A program made the position numbers and the translations under genes. The notes beneath the pieces are model-generated. The model was not told the origin of the DNA and did no database searches. It was given only the letters and a program-made list of their open reading frames with translations. From contig CAJQUW010008753.1 of NCBI GenBank assembly GCA_907163375.1, positions 496,001-560,000 on the forward strand: DNA of 64,000 nt, given 5' to 3'. This DNA is from Prostheceraeus crozeri. Its lineage: Eukaryota > Platyhelminthes > Polycladida > Euryleptidae. Shown here piece by piece: positions 49,952 to 63,038 of this stretch (its first letter is position 1; every line of letters begins with the position of its first letter).

Positions 49952-52900
49952 TAGACCCAACCTAGCAGGGACGCCGGCACGACTTTAGCTCAGGTGTTGC
50001 AATGATCTACAGGAGGGCAATTTTATCGATTCCATCCTTATACCCATATTCCCAATGCCTCACGTTTTAAGTCTACTAGGTTTTGTATTGACCCATCAAA
50101 AGACCTGCTAACTTAAGATTGATAACTATTCCATGCTCATCGGTCATCAATTATTGCCAGTATGCATGAGTACATGAGAATATACGCAAATCAAATGAGC
50201 AAAAATCACTTTTTTGTCGATTCCAGTCTGTATATTAATAACACGCTAAATTCTGTAAATTCACTGCACCACATATAAATGGATCAGACATGCCACGCGT
50301 AATTACGGAGCACCCCAAACATCCGTGGTTTAGGACATTCTATTCTTCTACGCGCGTACATACGTACTGCACCAAGATTCAAAAATCACTTGATCTGATG
50401 CTGTTAAAGCATGGGGAATGTTTATGAATACGCGCGGGCGAGCGTTTATCGTTTGCGCGTCGTCTACGGTTGTCTGCGTTGCCGCTTGAACCACGAATGA
50501 ACCGCCAAGCATGTTGTCTGCCCTGAGCATGAAATTGAGATCCCATCACATTGTCTAGCCTCTGATACATGCAGACACATGAGACGCAAATCTATATAAC
50601 AGGACTGCCGACAGATGCTGCAGCAGTCACGCATAGCCACGGATGTAGGGTCATGTGTTATTACGCGTAGTTTACGCGTGAATTACGTGTGTAGTTGAGC
50701 CTGACATGCCACCTAGTGATGTGACACCCTTTTGCTGCAATATAAGTTAAAGAATTCTGATTCTATTCAAATAGATTTTATGTTTAGCGACGCCTTTTCT
50801 TTTTCCTTGAATATGACATGCAGATATCCAGTGGATATTACAAGAGAACTTCCATTGCATTGCTTTTCAAGGAGGCTATATACCGATCTACCGAGCGTCT
50901 CCGAACAATTACAGTTATTGAATGAATTGAAGTGGATCAGGAAAAACAGCATAAATCAACTCTTAGATATACATGTATATATTGCTTACGCATGTTAGAT
51001 AGAAAATCCGCACAACAATTCAAATCTCAGCACATCATGAAATGAGACGGTTCCATAGAACGCATTATACTTGCGCATTTCTAATTATCAGTACAGGAAC
51101 ATGCTATTTGGCTAGAAGAAAATCAATAACACACCAGATAAGATTTTTGCGATAAAAATTAAAAATATTGCCAAATTCTACTTAAAATCACTATTGCTCA
51201 GGGCAAGAAGAATTCAAAGGCCAGTGTTCTAACTGAGCCATGTTAATGAATATTATGCTTGAAAATGATCATGGTGCTTCTAAAATATGTTCAATACAAA
51301 GCATACTACAAAGCTCCGCACTATTCACACTTTGGATCTTGGTATATAGAAAAATTTAAAATATTTAGAAAAATATGAAGAGTTTTCAAAAAATTTATGC
51401 ACAAGAGTAGCCTATACATGTAAAATCAAGTCGATTTTTTAATTATAGACTCAGTTAAGCGAAAGCTTGGAATATTGTGTCTTGTCAAATGCATTCCGGA
51501 AAAATTCGCAAATCCTAATTTGCAACATCACGTCAGCGCATCACATGTAACGATTGCAAAAAGTAGGTTTTTCAACAAGACGAACTTGATCATTTGCTCA
51601 CTACATCAAATGATTCTACCATTTTGTCTGTTGATCATTTTGTCATCAGTTCATACAAAAAGTATCGTAGCCATCTTCATAATTTCCTAATACACGGAAA
51701 AGCAAATTTATATACACTACAATAACTAAAGATCCGCGACGGCAAACTGTGACCACAACACGCTTCAGCTGAAGGTCTATTAAAGAATAATTTTTCAGCA
51801 ATTCATGAAGGGGCCATACACATGCAACACCTGCAACACCCTTTCCGGCGTCCCTGCCTAGTAAATGACAAAAGTTACAATGGTTAAACAACGAATTAAT
51901 CCGACAGTTCATTCTCATCTAAATTTAACCATAGTATTTATCGAAAGTGCAATTTATGAAGTAGCGCTGCAGTAGAGCGACAACTTCACAGGAAAATCAG
52001 AATAAAACGTGAAAATTACGGTCGTATTTTGATCATAAAAGTATATTTTCATCAAATAACATGAAACAGTTTTCTGAACAATAGATACTATTCGGTAACA
52101 TAATACAAAGTGTTCGTTTAAGTAAATGTTTGTCGACATAAAAAGTGCTTCAATTATAACGATACGAAAAAGTATATCTTATGAAAATATTTAAAAAATG
52201 ATTTCCCTTTACTTAGTTTACTTACTAAAGCCACCAAATTCATTTTGATAAAATTAAAAACGAATTCTTAACAAGACATTTATTTATAAGTCTGTAATAA
52301 TGGGAGACAAACTGCTGTGAACAATGTTGGCAGTAAGTATCACATCAACAACAAACAGAATCAGAAGTTATTAATTATTTATCAATTAGTTATTAGTTAT
52401 TAACAATTAAGAATCAGAGAGTCTCTTGGTATTTTGCGCGAGAATCCCGACTTATATTCGCAAAAAGATTTTATTTCCACCCTTTACTTACCTTGGTAGC
52501 TTTAGTTTCTGTTTTGCTTCTTCAAATATCTATAGGTTATTTACTCAATTGTTATTAGTTCATGTCTCTTAAGTCTAATAGATCATAGGTTTGCATGCTC
52601 TCAATTTTTGTTCATAAATTTATTACTATAGAAATATATGATTTCAGATTTTGTATTTTATCTTTAGTCCATGTTTGCATTTGAATAAGAGTGGGCGAAA
52701 TGCATTGTGCAAGAATTATTTTTTGATTTTATCAAACTGAATTTAGTGGCTTTATTTATCTATAAGTATCAAAATGTGGTAAAGTATATTCCACTTTTAC
52801 AACTACTAAATAAAAGTGAATTTTCAATGCAGAGGTTCTTAAAAGTTCAAGAATGTTTTCCCATCGAGCTCTTCAGATACATTAAATATCCTCTTAAGAA

Positions 52901-53040
52901 ATGCTACTACTAATCATATCATGTGATTATAAATTTTTTTATGTCTAGTCGTCATATCTGACCTCTTTTAGTCCTGCAATTTGAGTTCAAAATTTCCTCA
53001 GAAAGAACGCAGACAATTCGAAATTCTCCTTGCAGATAAA
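49952..53040. other. Non-coding host stretch
   Basis: No gene is seen. 49961-50005 and 51813-51862 are diverged inverted copies (CAGGGACGCCGG ... GGTGTTGCA). 50285-50700 is unusually rich in CG and ACGCG words. The rest is AT-rich. Confidence 0.5.
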
Positions 53041-53069
53041 GGCCTCACTCTATGAATCTGGATGGGAAA

Positions 53070-53760
53070 AGCATCGGAGGATTGGATGAATATTCGTTTG
53101 CAGGTTAAAGGTGCACTTATCACTATTCGTATTAACGGATCGACTTACCAAGAACAACGACCTTCAAATATCTCGGATCGACTCTCTCTGCCGATGGCGA
53201 CCTGTCTAAAGAGGCCACTGCACGCATCAATTCCGCATGGCTGAAGTGGCGTATGACTACTATGGTGTAACCTGTGACAAGAGGATAAGCGACCGCCTGA
53301 TGTCGAAAGTTTACCGTACAGTCGTGCGCCTTGTGGCGATCCATAGTGCCGAGTGCTGGCCTGCAAGCAAGGATGTATAACGCCAACTCGAAGTTATGGA
53401 GACGAAGAGGCTGCGCTGGATCGCCGGCATCCCTCGGTTGGAGTACACCCGAAACACGGTCATTCGCAGACTATACTGTGTTGCCCCGACTGCAGACAAG
53501 ATGCGCAAAACCCGGCATGTTCAGCGCACCAATCACGATTCACTGGAAAAAGGGGCGTACAAACTCGAAATTGAAGGTGCACTGTAGAAGACCAAAAGGT
53601 CGTTCGAAACAACGCTGGTTCACACCCTGCACAGCGACATGAAGACCGCCAGTGCCCATCCCGACCACCCTCATGACCGAGTGAGGTGGAGACAAAGAAC
53701 CAGTACAGCGGACCCTGCCATCCTGTGGTACAGACGCTAAGGAAGGAGACAGATGCGATT
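53070..53760 (+). pseudogene. RTE-like LINE fragment, C-terminal end of reverse transcriptase
   Basis: Shifting frames encode, in order, TSDRLSLPMATCLKR-like debris, then RISDRLMSKVYRTVVRLVAI, QLEVMETKRLRWIAGIPRL, TRNTVIRRLYCVAPTADKM and HPDHPHDRVRWRQRT. This order is characteristic of the C-terminal region of RTE/BovB-type polyproteins in invertebrates. It is broken by several indels and has no complete domain. Confidence 0.75.
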
Positions 53761-55431
53761 AAAAAGATTCTAAAAGTACAAAGTAGCAAGTTGAAAATCA
53801 AGATAAAAAGCCGAAAAATTCCGCTCAACTGAGGCTTCTCATATTGTCACTTTAAGTTATTCGGGTAGCTGCCATCCTAGCGCACGAGAATCATGTTCTC
53901 CTTGCAAATGAATAAAGACGCAGAGTTTCACATTTAATTCTGTTAATTATTTCGGTAGATTTCATTTTCTTGACAGTCTTATATCGACATCAGGTTGTGT
54001 CGAAAATGATAAAAATAGTAAGGCTTCGGTCCACCGGCCAGTGACTTGAAGAATCAAAAACTGGCGTGCACTTTTGTAGGGACTGCGGGGCCATTGTAGT
54101 TTTAAGAATGCTCTCAAGCCACCCCAGCCCTCAATCCGGAGTGGATATAATAAGAGCCGTGTAAAAAATCTATTATCAAGTCAACAATTATTAACCAGTC
54201 TCACCCGGCGGAAACGGCCATCAAACGAAAAAAATACGAGCCCTTAAGCACTTGTATTTCTGGAAAGTATATATGTCACAGTTTTCATGTATGTCAGTTA
54301 CCAAAATCATCTATGAGCTATTGCCAAATTATGAAGTCATCTTTCAAAATGGCCGCCATGATTATAAAAATAGGCTATACAGTATCTCGAAAATAAATGA
54401 TTCTGAGGCCCAATAATGTATTACGAACACATATAAAGTCAACCATTTCCTGTCATTTGTGACTAGTGATATGCCAATAAGTTACATACATGTATATGTC
54501 AAATAATGACGGTATAGGCCTAATTCAAAGTGGCCGCGCGCCATAATTACGAAATATCGGCTGTAACCCGAAAACAAATAAATTTAAGGCCTAGACATCT
54601 GTCTACCGCATCTTACATAAATAAATTTAAGAAATAAATAGAAAGTCCTACAGATCTATGTCCTAATGAACCTTTAAGATAGCGCATGCATTTGTAAGCG
54701 CGCAATTTTCAATTTTTTTTCTAGGCAGTGACAAATAAAGTGGGTGGTGATAAGGTGAAACATAGAGTAGATATATTAGGTAGAGTGGTAACTCCGCATT
54801 TATTAAATCCCCAATGTGTATACACTTTCAATTTTATTAAATGAACTCGAGGGGGACATAGTTTACAACGGATGAATGATCATGGTTGCAAATCAGAAGG
54901 AAATGATATTATTTTATAGATTGTCCGTGTCATGACAGTCTTGGAGAGGTAGTATTTGTTGAATTGGCAACTCGATGACCTGCTATCGCTTTCATAAATT
55001 AGAAACTTGAAATTTCAGTCAAGAAAGCACGAATAATATCGCGACTTTTTCATGAAGACTTCCATTATAATGCCGTTCACTAGATTCCCTTGATAATCAG
55101 CTTAATTTCCGCTCAGTTAGGATGCTTATTAGCAAATATTCATTCCTTTGATATCCAACTTGTTTCATACTTCTTATATAGGAGAGTCATCTCGGTAGTA
55201 TATAATTTGGCAGATTTTGACTTTTTCAAAAGTCCTCAAATAATTTTTTGGACCACGGGAACGTAATCTCCGCAAAAAACTGAATCTTTTCATATAAAAA
55301 TTTTCACTGTATACAGATACTTTTTTGAGTCGACACTCTACCTATATATCCCTACTCTATGAGATGAAGTGTTAATTACAGCTATCCTAAGTCAGGAATG
55401 TACATCAGAATACATGAGCATCTAGCAATTA
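53761..55431. other. Non-coding stretch with a diverged tandem duplication
   Basis: Two diverged copies of a unit with AAAATGGCCGCCATGATTA (54348) and AAGTGGCCGCGCGCCATAATTA (54527), followed by AAATA.CGG..GTA..CGAAAA, lie about 180 bases apart. No gene is seen. Confidence 0.5.
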
Positions 55432-56385
55432 TCATTTACCTCTGCAGCACATGATATTTATCATAGTGCTTCTGAGATCTCTTTCCATAACAATATAAAC
55501 GATGAAATTTACAGAGGAATTTATCAGTTTTAGAATGACGGAAACATCAAGAAATGTTGTACAATTGTTTTGTGTTAGTCCACAAGCGACGAATAGAAGT
55601 GAAGCAGGAATTTCAATGATGACAAAACACATGCTGACAATGATTAACGATCGGAAAACATGATGAAATCTAGCTGACTCACGGTTAACTAAAGATGCAC
55701 GTGTTGTCCTTCGTATACGGACACAGCTGAGCACGTTACAGATTGCAACCAGGAAAATCGGGAGAAGGTCTCTGAACATTAATACAATAATACCAGCTGC
55801 GGCCGTGGATTTATTTGCCAAAGTTCGGTAAACCATTACAAGTTGAAGCATTCGATGCTTTTTCTCAGCAATGCACACGGTCGATTTAGAAAAATATAGT
55901 GCAGGGAGAGATATAAAAAATGAGGCTAAGATGATAATAACATTAGCAAGATAAACAACATTGATGTTAAACAAACGAATCTCTTGCCTGGTGTTCACTG
56001 GCCTGAGTAGCACATAAAGTCGTTGAAACGCAATGTTTGCAACACACCAATTCCTGGAGCAGTTGAATACTTCATAAAAATAGATCATTGATCTAGGTAC
56101 ATGTTCCATGTAATGTACTTGTGAAAAGTCATTGAACGTTATTCTTTGAGTTACCTTATATAAGAGCATTGAATTTCCCAAAGCCATTTCGATAATTGAT
56201 AAACAACTTGCCTGAATCTTGAAGTTATTTCGCACTGCAAAATTTTCTGTTCGAATTTTGCAAAGGAGAATTGTTGCAAAGCAATTAAGTAGAACACCCA
56301 GTGATGCAAAGATCCATATACAATATGATCTAGCTACATGGATATCTGTTGAGTCAGAACTGTTAGCACAGTTGGGAAAAGTCAT
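55432..56385 (-). CDS. Class A (rhodopsin-like) GPCR, 317 aa, single exon
   Basis: Seven hydrophobic segments can be placed at about residues 20-45, 57-80, 95-130, 142-167, 195-222, 243-268 and 275-300. TM1 has GVLLNC, TM3 ends FQRLYVLL where DRY is usual, and TM7 has INSSVNFIVY in the place of NPxxY. Asn-linked glycosylation sites lie near the N-terminus. It is a plasma-membrane receptor of unknown ligand, most like peptide or orphan receptors expanded in marine invertebrates. Lack of introns fits such expansions. It is the clearest host gene of the window. Confidence 0.8.
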   Translation of the reverse strand: MTFPNCANSSDSTDIHVARSYCIWIFASLGVLLNCFATILLCKIRTENFAVRNNFKIQASCLSIIEMALGNSMLLYKVTQRITFNDFSQVHYMEHVPRSMIYFYEVFNCSRNWCVANIAFQRLYVLLRPVNTRQEIRLFNINVVYLANVIIILASFFISLPALYFSKSTVCIAEKKHRMLQLVMVYRTLANKSTAAAGIIVLMFRDLLPIFLVAICNVLSCVRIRRTTRASLVNRESARFHHVFRSLIIVSMCFVIIEIPASLLFVACGLTQNNCTTFLDVSVILKLINSSVNFIVYIVMERDLRSTMINIMCCRGK

Positions 56386-56890
56386 TGTCTGTTTGGAATG
56401 CAGAAAGATCAGCTAGAAAATGATTGCTAGGAAATCTGAAATGAATTATATTGGTGTACAAAATGCTTCGATAATTGACATTATATTTCATACGACAACA
56501 TTGTCATCAAATGATAATTGAGATGAGAAAGTTGCGTGCAGTGCATCATCTTTTCTCTTTCCTGTACATGCGTCAGCATAAAGTCAGGTGAAAAGATTGA
56601 CTAGAAAGAATACTTGTACCTCAAAACCTGATTGAATCCTTCAATTCCTTTTTTGTCATGCGCTACATTTAACAGCAAAGCAAATAGACAAGAGTTATGC
56701 TCAATATGTGTGCGAGAAGAGAATCGCATTTACACTTCATTAAGTAGATGGGAATCAATCACTTTGTCATTTCGATTCGTAAAATCAGGTTTCAGAATTC
56801 GGAGGTAGCATGCGCCAGGTTGTTCTTAATCAGTGACTTTAAATATTTGTCTGGATGATAGACATGACACGACAATTTATCAAATCTGAA
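56386..56890. other. Non-coding stretch upstream of the GPCR
   Basis: No gene or clear motif is seen; it should hold the GPCR promoter. Confidence 0.35.
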
Positions 56891-56894
56891 CAGA

Positions 56895-57005
56895 TTTATC
56901 CACCACGGCCTGTTGGGCCTTATCAGTCGTGAGTGGTCTTGAACCAGCGACGTTGGAGCTAGAGGACGTGGAAGCATGCTCTTTAACCACAAGGACACCG
57001 GACCA
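56895..57005 (-). repeat. tRNA-derived SINE head
   Basis: On the minus strand there is a box A-like TGGTTAAAGAGCATG (about 56988-56974) and, about 30 bases downstream, a box B-like GGTTCAAGACC (56945-56935), the RNA polymerase III promoter of tRNA-derived SINEs. No cloverleaf is convincing, so it is a SINE rather than a tRNA gene. Confidence 0.55.
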
Positions 57006-58192
57006 TCTGTTGAGAAAGTGAATTAGCGAGGAAGGCACTGCTTTAACGCAGGCACGTGGAGGGAGGATTGCATTCTCCAATCACTTAATACCACATCCGA
57101 CATTGAAAGATATATCACATCTCAATCGATGTAGCCCTGTGATATTTTATTTAAAGAAATTTCTTTGGCCTGTGCTATCACAGGTGGACTCACACATCGG
57201 CTGCCGTGTCATGACCTGCTTCTCTGCTGTCGATGGGAAATCCAACAATAGAATTCATATTGGTGAGACCAATCACCATATCTTAAAATGACACATTGAC
57301 CACAAAAGATATCTGATTGATAAAAACATTAATAACGCCCCCTGTACTTTTATTCCCTTCACACATTTTCAGTTCATGACATTTGCTATCCTTCATAGGC
57401 AGTACAATATTCTACTTCCTAGAGCTCGTCAGTTTAGTGATAACTCTATCTCAAATATTACCATGAGCTGTTCATTAGCTAAAATTCTGCCGGCAGAATT
57501 TTAGTCAATGAACAACCCCATGTCAGCAAACTCATAATTTTTAATTACAAAATGCCTATCATAACATAATAATGAATATTGAAGTAAAGTGCACGTAAAC
57601 ACTCCCAATAGGTTGCATAGCAGTTTCTTGTGCTAAACTTTCGTATTTGCTTCGCAGTTCGGTCAAGTTGCATCGCAAGCTGCAATGTCATGCTGTACAG
57701 GAAATTATTGTTGTTGATGTAATCATAGAATGTTTGTTTTTAACCCTTTAAACCCCACAAGTAACTGAGAGATAATTTTCTACTTTTTATAGCATAATTC
57801 TTGTTGCTTTTGGTCAATAGAAAGATATCTATATCAGCATTGCATAATTAATTTATATAATACCCACACCAGACTGGGACACCGGTGTCCCTCTGGGGCT
57901 CAAGTGAAGAAATATTATTAAATTTGAAAAAATTTATTTGCAATCTCTGTGGATGACAAATCAACATATAGTTACCAAGCTAAATAATAACTTTTGGAAA
58001 ACACTAATAACGTCTTTTACGAATGGAAATCGAGAAAACAGTTTCTTTCTTTCAAGAGACACAACGACACATCACAAGAAGTGCACTTTACGAAAGTGCG
58101 TTGTTTAATTGACTGTTTTGAACATTGAACACAGCGGCGTCTCGCATTGTTAAACGTGGGAAAATGCACTGCTTGACTTACATTTAATTAAT
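57006..58192. other. Non-coding stretch with a perfect palindrome
   Basis: CTAAAATTCTGC and its complement meet without a spacer at 57479-57504. TTAACCCTTTAAACCCC at 57742-57758 looks like one end of a TTAA-type element and GGGACACCGGTGTCCC (57877-57892) is a palindrome; an opposite end for a piggyBac unit was not found. No gene is seen. Confidence 0.45.
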
Positions 58193-60695
58193 TTAATCAA
58201 ATAATAATCTTCTTTTAATGAGAATATTGCTGCGAATTTGAGGAAAATTTCTCTTTCGAGACGTAAAATTTCTTGTGAGGCCATCTGAAATCACCTCCTT
58301 GAACTGTAATAATGTCAGTTGTCTTGGGAATCGTTGATTGCATATAATAAATGCATTCACAACACTGATATCCATCATATCAAAAAACACTCTCAGGTAA
58401 AACCTGAATCTTGCTTTTCTATCCAGTTTATAGTAAGATGTTCTCTGATCCACGAGGTCTACTCCACCCATCCATTTATTGTAATTATCGATAACTTTAG
58501 GGCAAACAACGCGAATTTTGTCAGCTGTTCCTTTTTGCCTTCGTAAGACAGTCAACTCACCCCTATTCTCGTCAACGTTCGAAGCAAGAAGAATAACTGA
58601 GCTGAAAAGAAGATATTCTGAATGATTTGGAGATATTTCACAGTATTTGATTGAATGGCAAAATATCGAATCAAAGAAATCATCAATTCCCGTTAGCATT
58701 TGATAGGATCTACTGTACGTGTACATGTATGTTCGAACTGTGAACTCTAGAACTTTCATGATACTATGTAATTCCATATTTCAAGTTTTACACCACTATA
58801 TCCCTCTATCGGAAAACATCATCCCGATTACATCACTTATATCACAATTTATTAGACTTTCATATCATGGAAAATCATGGTTTCAAATGTAGACCATTAT
58901 CAAATACTATTTAGTAGAATTGATGTATTGTGCACTTTGATAAATATAGGCATTCAATCAAGTACTATGACATGTCAGTGGTGGAGGTTATATTGAAATA
59001 AATTTAAGAAGAAATTGTTTTAACTCCAAACCAGTTAAGTACTTACTTATTGTCTTTCCATTTGCATGCCATGATGTCATTCGAGTACAAAATTTGGTAG
59101 TCGCCTCTCTTCATTTCCTTGTCATTCTACAAATAACATATTTTACTGTAGTTTGGTAATCTTTCATTGTACATGTATACGTTCATTATAAAAGTACATG
59201 TAAAGGATAGTATATAGTTTTGTAATTAATTTATATGAACTGGATAATCACAAATATAATCTACAATAATAACCTGCAATTTAACATCCTACAAACTGAA
59301 TAACGTAATAACATTTCCTAAAATATTGTTCGTGCTACATTTTATGCTACTATAATTTATTTGTAGGCCTAATTACCATTAGCCTACATTGATGGAACAT
59401 GAGAAATAGACATATTAGAGACTTCATGATACATATTTCAAAAATAATCCAATAACAAGTTTGTCATAAGGTAGGATAAAAATATTGTTTATGCGTCTAT
59501 GGTAGCTTACTTGCAAAATATTGAAGAAATTATTGACAAATTGGTTAAATGCAATGTTTCGTAATATTTACGTGTATGAATTATCGGAACTTACCTTGAA
59601 TGTTTTCGGCATATATCTTCTGCTTGATCTGGCTGTTCCAACATAATATATTCCATTATCCAGAAGATTTCTTACCAAAATTGGGGATGTGAAAAAATTG
59701 TCTGCATGGATTGTGATAAATGAACCATGTAAACTTGATGTCAGTTTTAGCACAACACTTCCACCTAAACCAACACCAGATTGATCTCTCCTCCCGCAGT
59801 ATATATCAATTTCGTAGAGATAACCAGTTTCAGAGCATGAACGACACCAAAATTTGAACCCCCAGTTGATGGGCTTGTTTCTCATGTATTGTTTCATACT
59901 GCTAATGCCTTTATGTTTGCACATGTGCTCATCAATTGCCTGCTTTGCAATGTTATTCCGTGCGTTTTGAAAGTGCTTATTCAGATGATTGAGTAATGGC
60001 CTGATCTTCTTGGCTCGATCAGGCTCTGAGGAGGAATCTGATTCTAATTTGTTTGAAAAATGAATATTTTGAAGTATCTCTTCAAATCGACTTCGAGTCA
60101 TGACCTTTTGTATTCTCGAATTTCCACATACTACGTTCACAGACCAATAGGACTTCAAATTTGGTTGAATATCGAAGGACATGATGAAGTTTATGCCAAT
60201 AAAAGCAGCCATTTCTTTGCTTTCTATAACAAACTCTCTCCCATTTTGTTGAGCATATCTGACTGATTCGGTTACCAGCAATTTTAGAAAATCATCGAAG
60301 CCCACCACTGCATAGAACACATCTAGTGGAGAGGAATTTTCGTCGATATCAAGTTTGATTTGTGCATCGGATTGACAAGTTCTTCTTTCGATCGATGGTC
60401 CCCTGCATTTCCATTTGAATTCACGCATCACATTCTCGTTCTCGATATTTTCTACATTTTCATGTACATGTATGACAGCTTCTAATCCTCTTTCCAGTGC
60501 ATGATCAGTAGGCCTATTTGATCCTTCTATTTCTGATGTTGTCGGATGGTCGCTGGTGGCAAATTCGGTGTCACTATCATTCATGATGTTGTCAATATTG
60601 TCTTCATCCTCGCTATCCACTCTGTCAAGGATAGCATAAATCTCATCACTGGACAGCTTGTCTATACTGTAGATGATCTTCTCTGAACGAGGCAT
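58193..60695 (-). CDS. piggyBac-type transposase gene, three exons, 529 aa, intact
   Basis: Exons are 60695-59595, 59126-59047 and 58601-58193. All junctions have GT..AG with consensus donors (GTAAGTT, GTAAGT) and the phases agree, giving 530 codons with the stop and no lesion. The catalytic Asp residues of the family are present: AIDEHMCKHKG, IHADNFFTSP and MGGVDLVDQ. Exon 2 has the usual GDYQILYSNDIMACKW. An acidic N-terminal region (SEDEDNIDNIMNDSDTEF) precedes. No C-terminal Cys-rich domain is seen after the last exon's basic tail. No terminal repeats with TTAA were found around it, so it may be domesticated. Confidence 0.85.
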
Positions 60696-62910
60696 TGCGA
60701 GTAATGAATTTCGGAAACGAAATCCTGATATAATGAAAGCTGTGATATACCGTACATGTAATTGGTTGCTAGATGAGTATCTAAGCCAATTGGCTGTCTT
60801 CTCTGGGATTCCCAGAGATCTATTTTTAACCTACCATGCCATACGCTTGACAGCTACAAACATAGATAATAAGAATAATATATACTTGTTGGGGAGATCG
60901 TGGACTTCCCTAAAGTCACTATCTCATACGTTGACTACCCGAGAAAAAAAACTTATCAACTTTACCAAATATTTGGTATTTACTTGGAAAATTTATAAGA
61001 TTTGAATAGTTTAACAAACGTTTTGGAAATTTAACAAATTTAGGAAATGTGTAACAATTCCCTAACAAATATTTACTACATTTTGTATGTAAGTCGATAT
61101 TAACGAATTTCGCGAAATTTAGAAAACGTTTATCAAATGCCTAGGTAATATTTGTTTGGTTATCCAAACAAATGATTTTTTTGCATTTACTAAGTTTGAT
61201 GAAAGAAAAATCTTGCAATAGGCAGGATCCGCTTATGAGTAACTGTCGTAAAAGGCGGTTTTAATTGTATGGTGATTTCAATGTGCGGTAACTTCACCCG
61301 TACAATTTTTTGAACTCATGCATATCACAAGGATGATCATCAGCTCTCATAAACTCTGATTACAATCATCTCTCAATAAAATAGAAATGCAACGTCACAG
61401 GAAATACCCAATAATAAAGTCTGCACTATATATCACAGTTTTGCGTCGTTGATAACTGGCTGATTTTTTGCCATCAAACTTAATTAAATGATTGAATAAT
61501 GGAATAATTGTCAGGAAACTGTTGATATTTTTCTATGATGGCACCAACAATGTCTTTCAAATCTTAAAGAGAGTGCATTATGTCATTTCCATGGATATCG
61601 ACATATGAAACATGTGGCCCTGAAATGTGCATGTCTACTATTATTTCGAGTATTTTATATATGCCCATTTATATTTGATGAAATGGTGTGTATAAAATAA
61701 ATATTCAGGTGACTTCATCACTACTCTCCCTCTCTTTCTCACTCACTCACTCGTTCCCCTTTTCTTCTTCTTCTACTCATTTTTCATCACCTTTCACATT
61801 CACTACATGTACACTGTAGCTACAATAGCAACAACATCAGTCATATATTTTCATTATTAAGGGAGCCTAAGCAGTTCTATCGGCACACATTTTGCTTCTC
61901 AAATTAAAGCATTTATTGAAGTTTCTAAGTTCCATACCGTGCCCATCAGCAAGTCGACTTTGATCAGTTTGCTCGTGTGTTCGCTTAATTACTTAGCTAG
62001 TAATTTGCAAAACTTATGATATTAAATCAGTATGCAAGTGAACCAAAGAAGCATCTCGCTCAGTCTGCGTAATCATATCTCGCTTCTATGACTTTCCGTC
62101 ACTATATTAAGGAAATTCGCCACGCGCACGCAGCTGAGGAAGTTCGTTCACATTGTTGGCAGCCTGGTCGTGGCCGCATTCGGGAGCCATGAGCGGTCGA
62201 TAATATTCTCTAGCTGCGCTGTGACTCAGCTTCCCTGCTTAATTATTATTATCCGCGCCCATCACGTGGAACAGAAAGCTGCGCAAGGCGCAGTAGCTTG
62301 TGCACTTTTCGCTCTCGCTCTATCGAACGCGTGTTTACGTTAACTGCTTAATATTACAAAAGTCAGCGCATCAAGAGGATATTTCTACTTACACACCTTT
62401 ATTTATTCATCATCGGTTTGTGATTGTCTACGTTTTTTCATCATCTTGCTTAGCTATCATGCAAAAAATGGAGCACAACTCGCAAATGAACACTCGCATG
62501 TAGTCAGTGAGTTCTTCCAGTCAATGAAGCCATCAAGTTCCTTTGATTTTTGCACCAGAATTAAAAATGCACCTCTTGGATCAAACTACAGAAAAATGGT
62601 AAGCTTCTGAATGTTTCTGAATTTATTTTGTCAACTTAGTTTCAGCATTTAACTGCAAGTCTAGGTACATGCATTTGGAAATCCCGAAAACAAAATCAAA
62701 GGAGAGATTTGGTCATGGATTTGGGTTTATTGACCATGAACACGTAGAGACATTTCTATTATTGACTACTGCTATATCTGCTCTTAATTTTACAAATACT
62801 AAAGAGCTACTAGCGTCATACTTAATTTACTGATAACAAAATATCTCAATTCCTCTTAGTTCCTCATAGCAGACATATCACATTTTAGGAGTCCTACCAA
62901 TACTTTGAAT
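60696..62910. other. Non-coding stretch
   Basis: No gene is seen. CT/TCAC-rich microsatellite-like text lies at about 61728-61760, and words such as TTTACCAAATATTTGGTATT (60960) form small palindromes. Confidence 0.4.
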
Positions 62911-63038
62911 TCATTTGTGTAATCGAAAACCCAAGTAAAGCGATGTGTTTCTTGATAGCTATAATATTTATTTATATATAAATATTATAGCTATCAAGAA
63001 ACACATCGTTTTACTTGGGTTTTCCATCACACAAATGA
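62911..63038. repeat. Long near-perfect palindrome, 60-bp arms, 8-base loop
   Basis: The left arm (62911-62970) and right arm (62979-63038) are reverse complements apart from a few bases near the outer part and one G/A change. The loop is TTTATATA. It could be a foldback element or the template of a hairpin RNA. Confidence 0.85.

Noticed and set aside
52707..52913. A 68-codon plus-strand frame in host DNA
   Set aside because: AT-rich chance frame with no motif, promoter or neighbour to support it.
56930..57000. A tRNA gene
   Set aside because: Box A- and box B-like words are present but no cloverleaf with paired acceptor arms is visible; a SINE is more likely.
57742..60840. A complete piggyBac transposon around the transposase
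   Set aside because: TTAACCCTTTAAACCCC at 57742 looks like one end, but no matching inverted end with TTAA was found beyond 60695.
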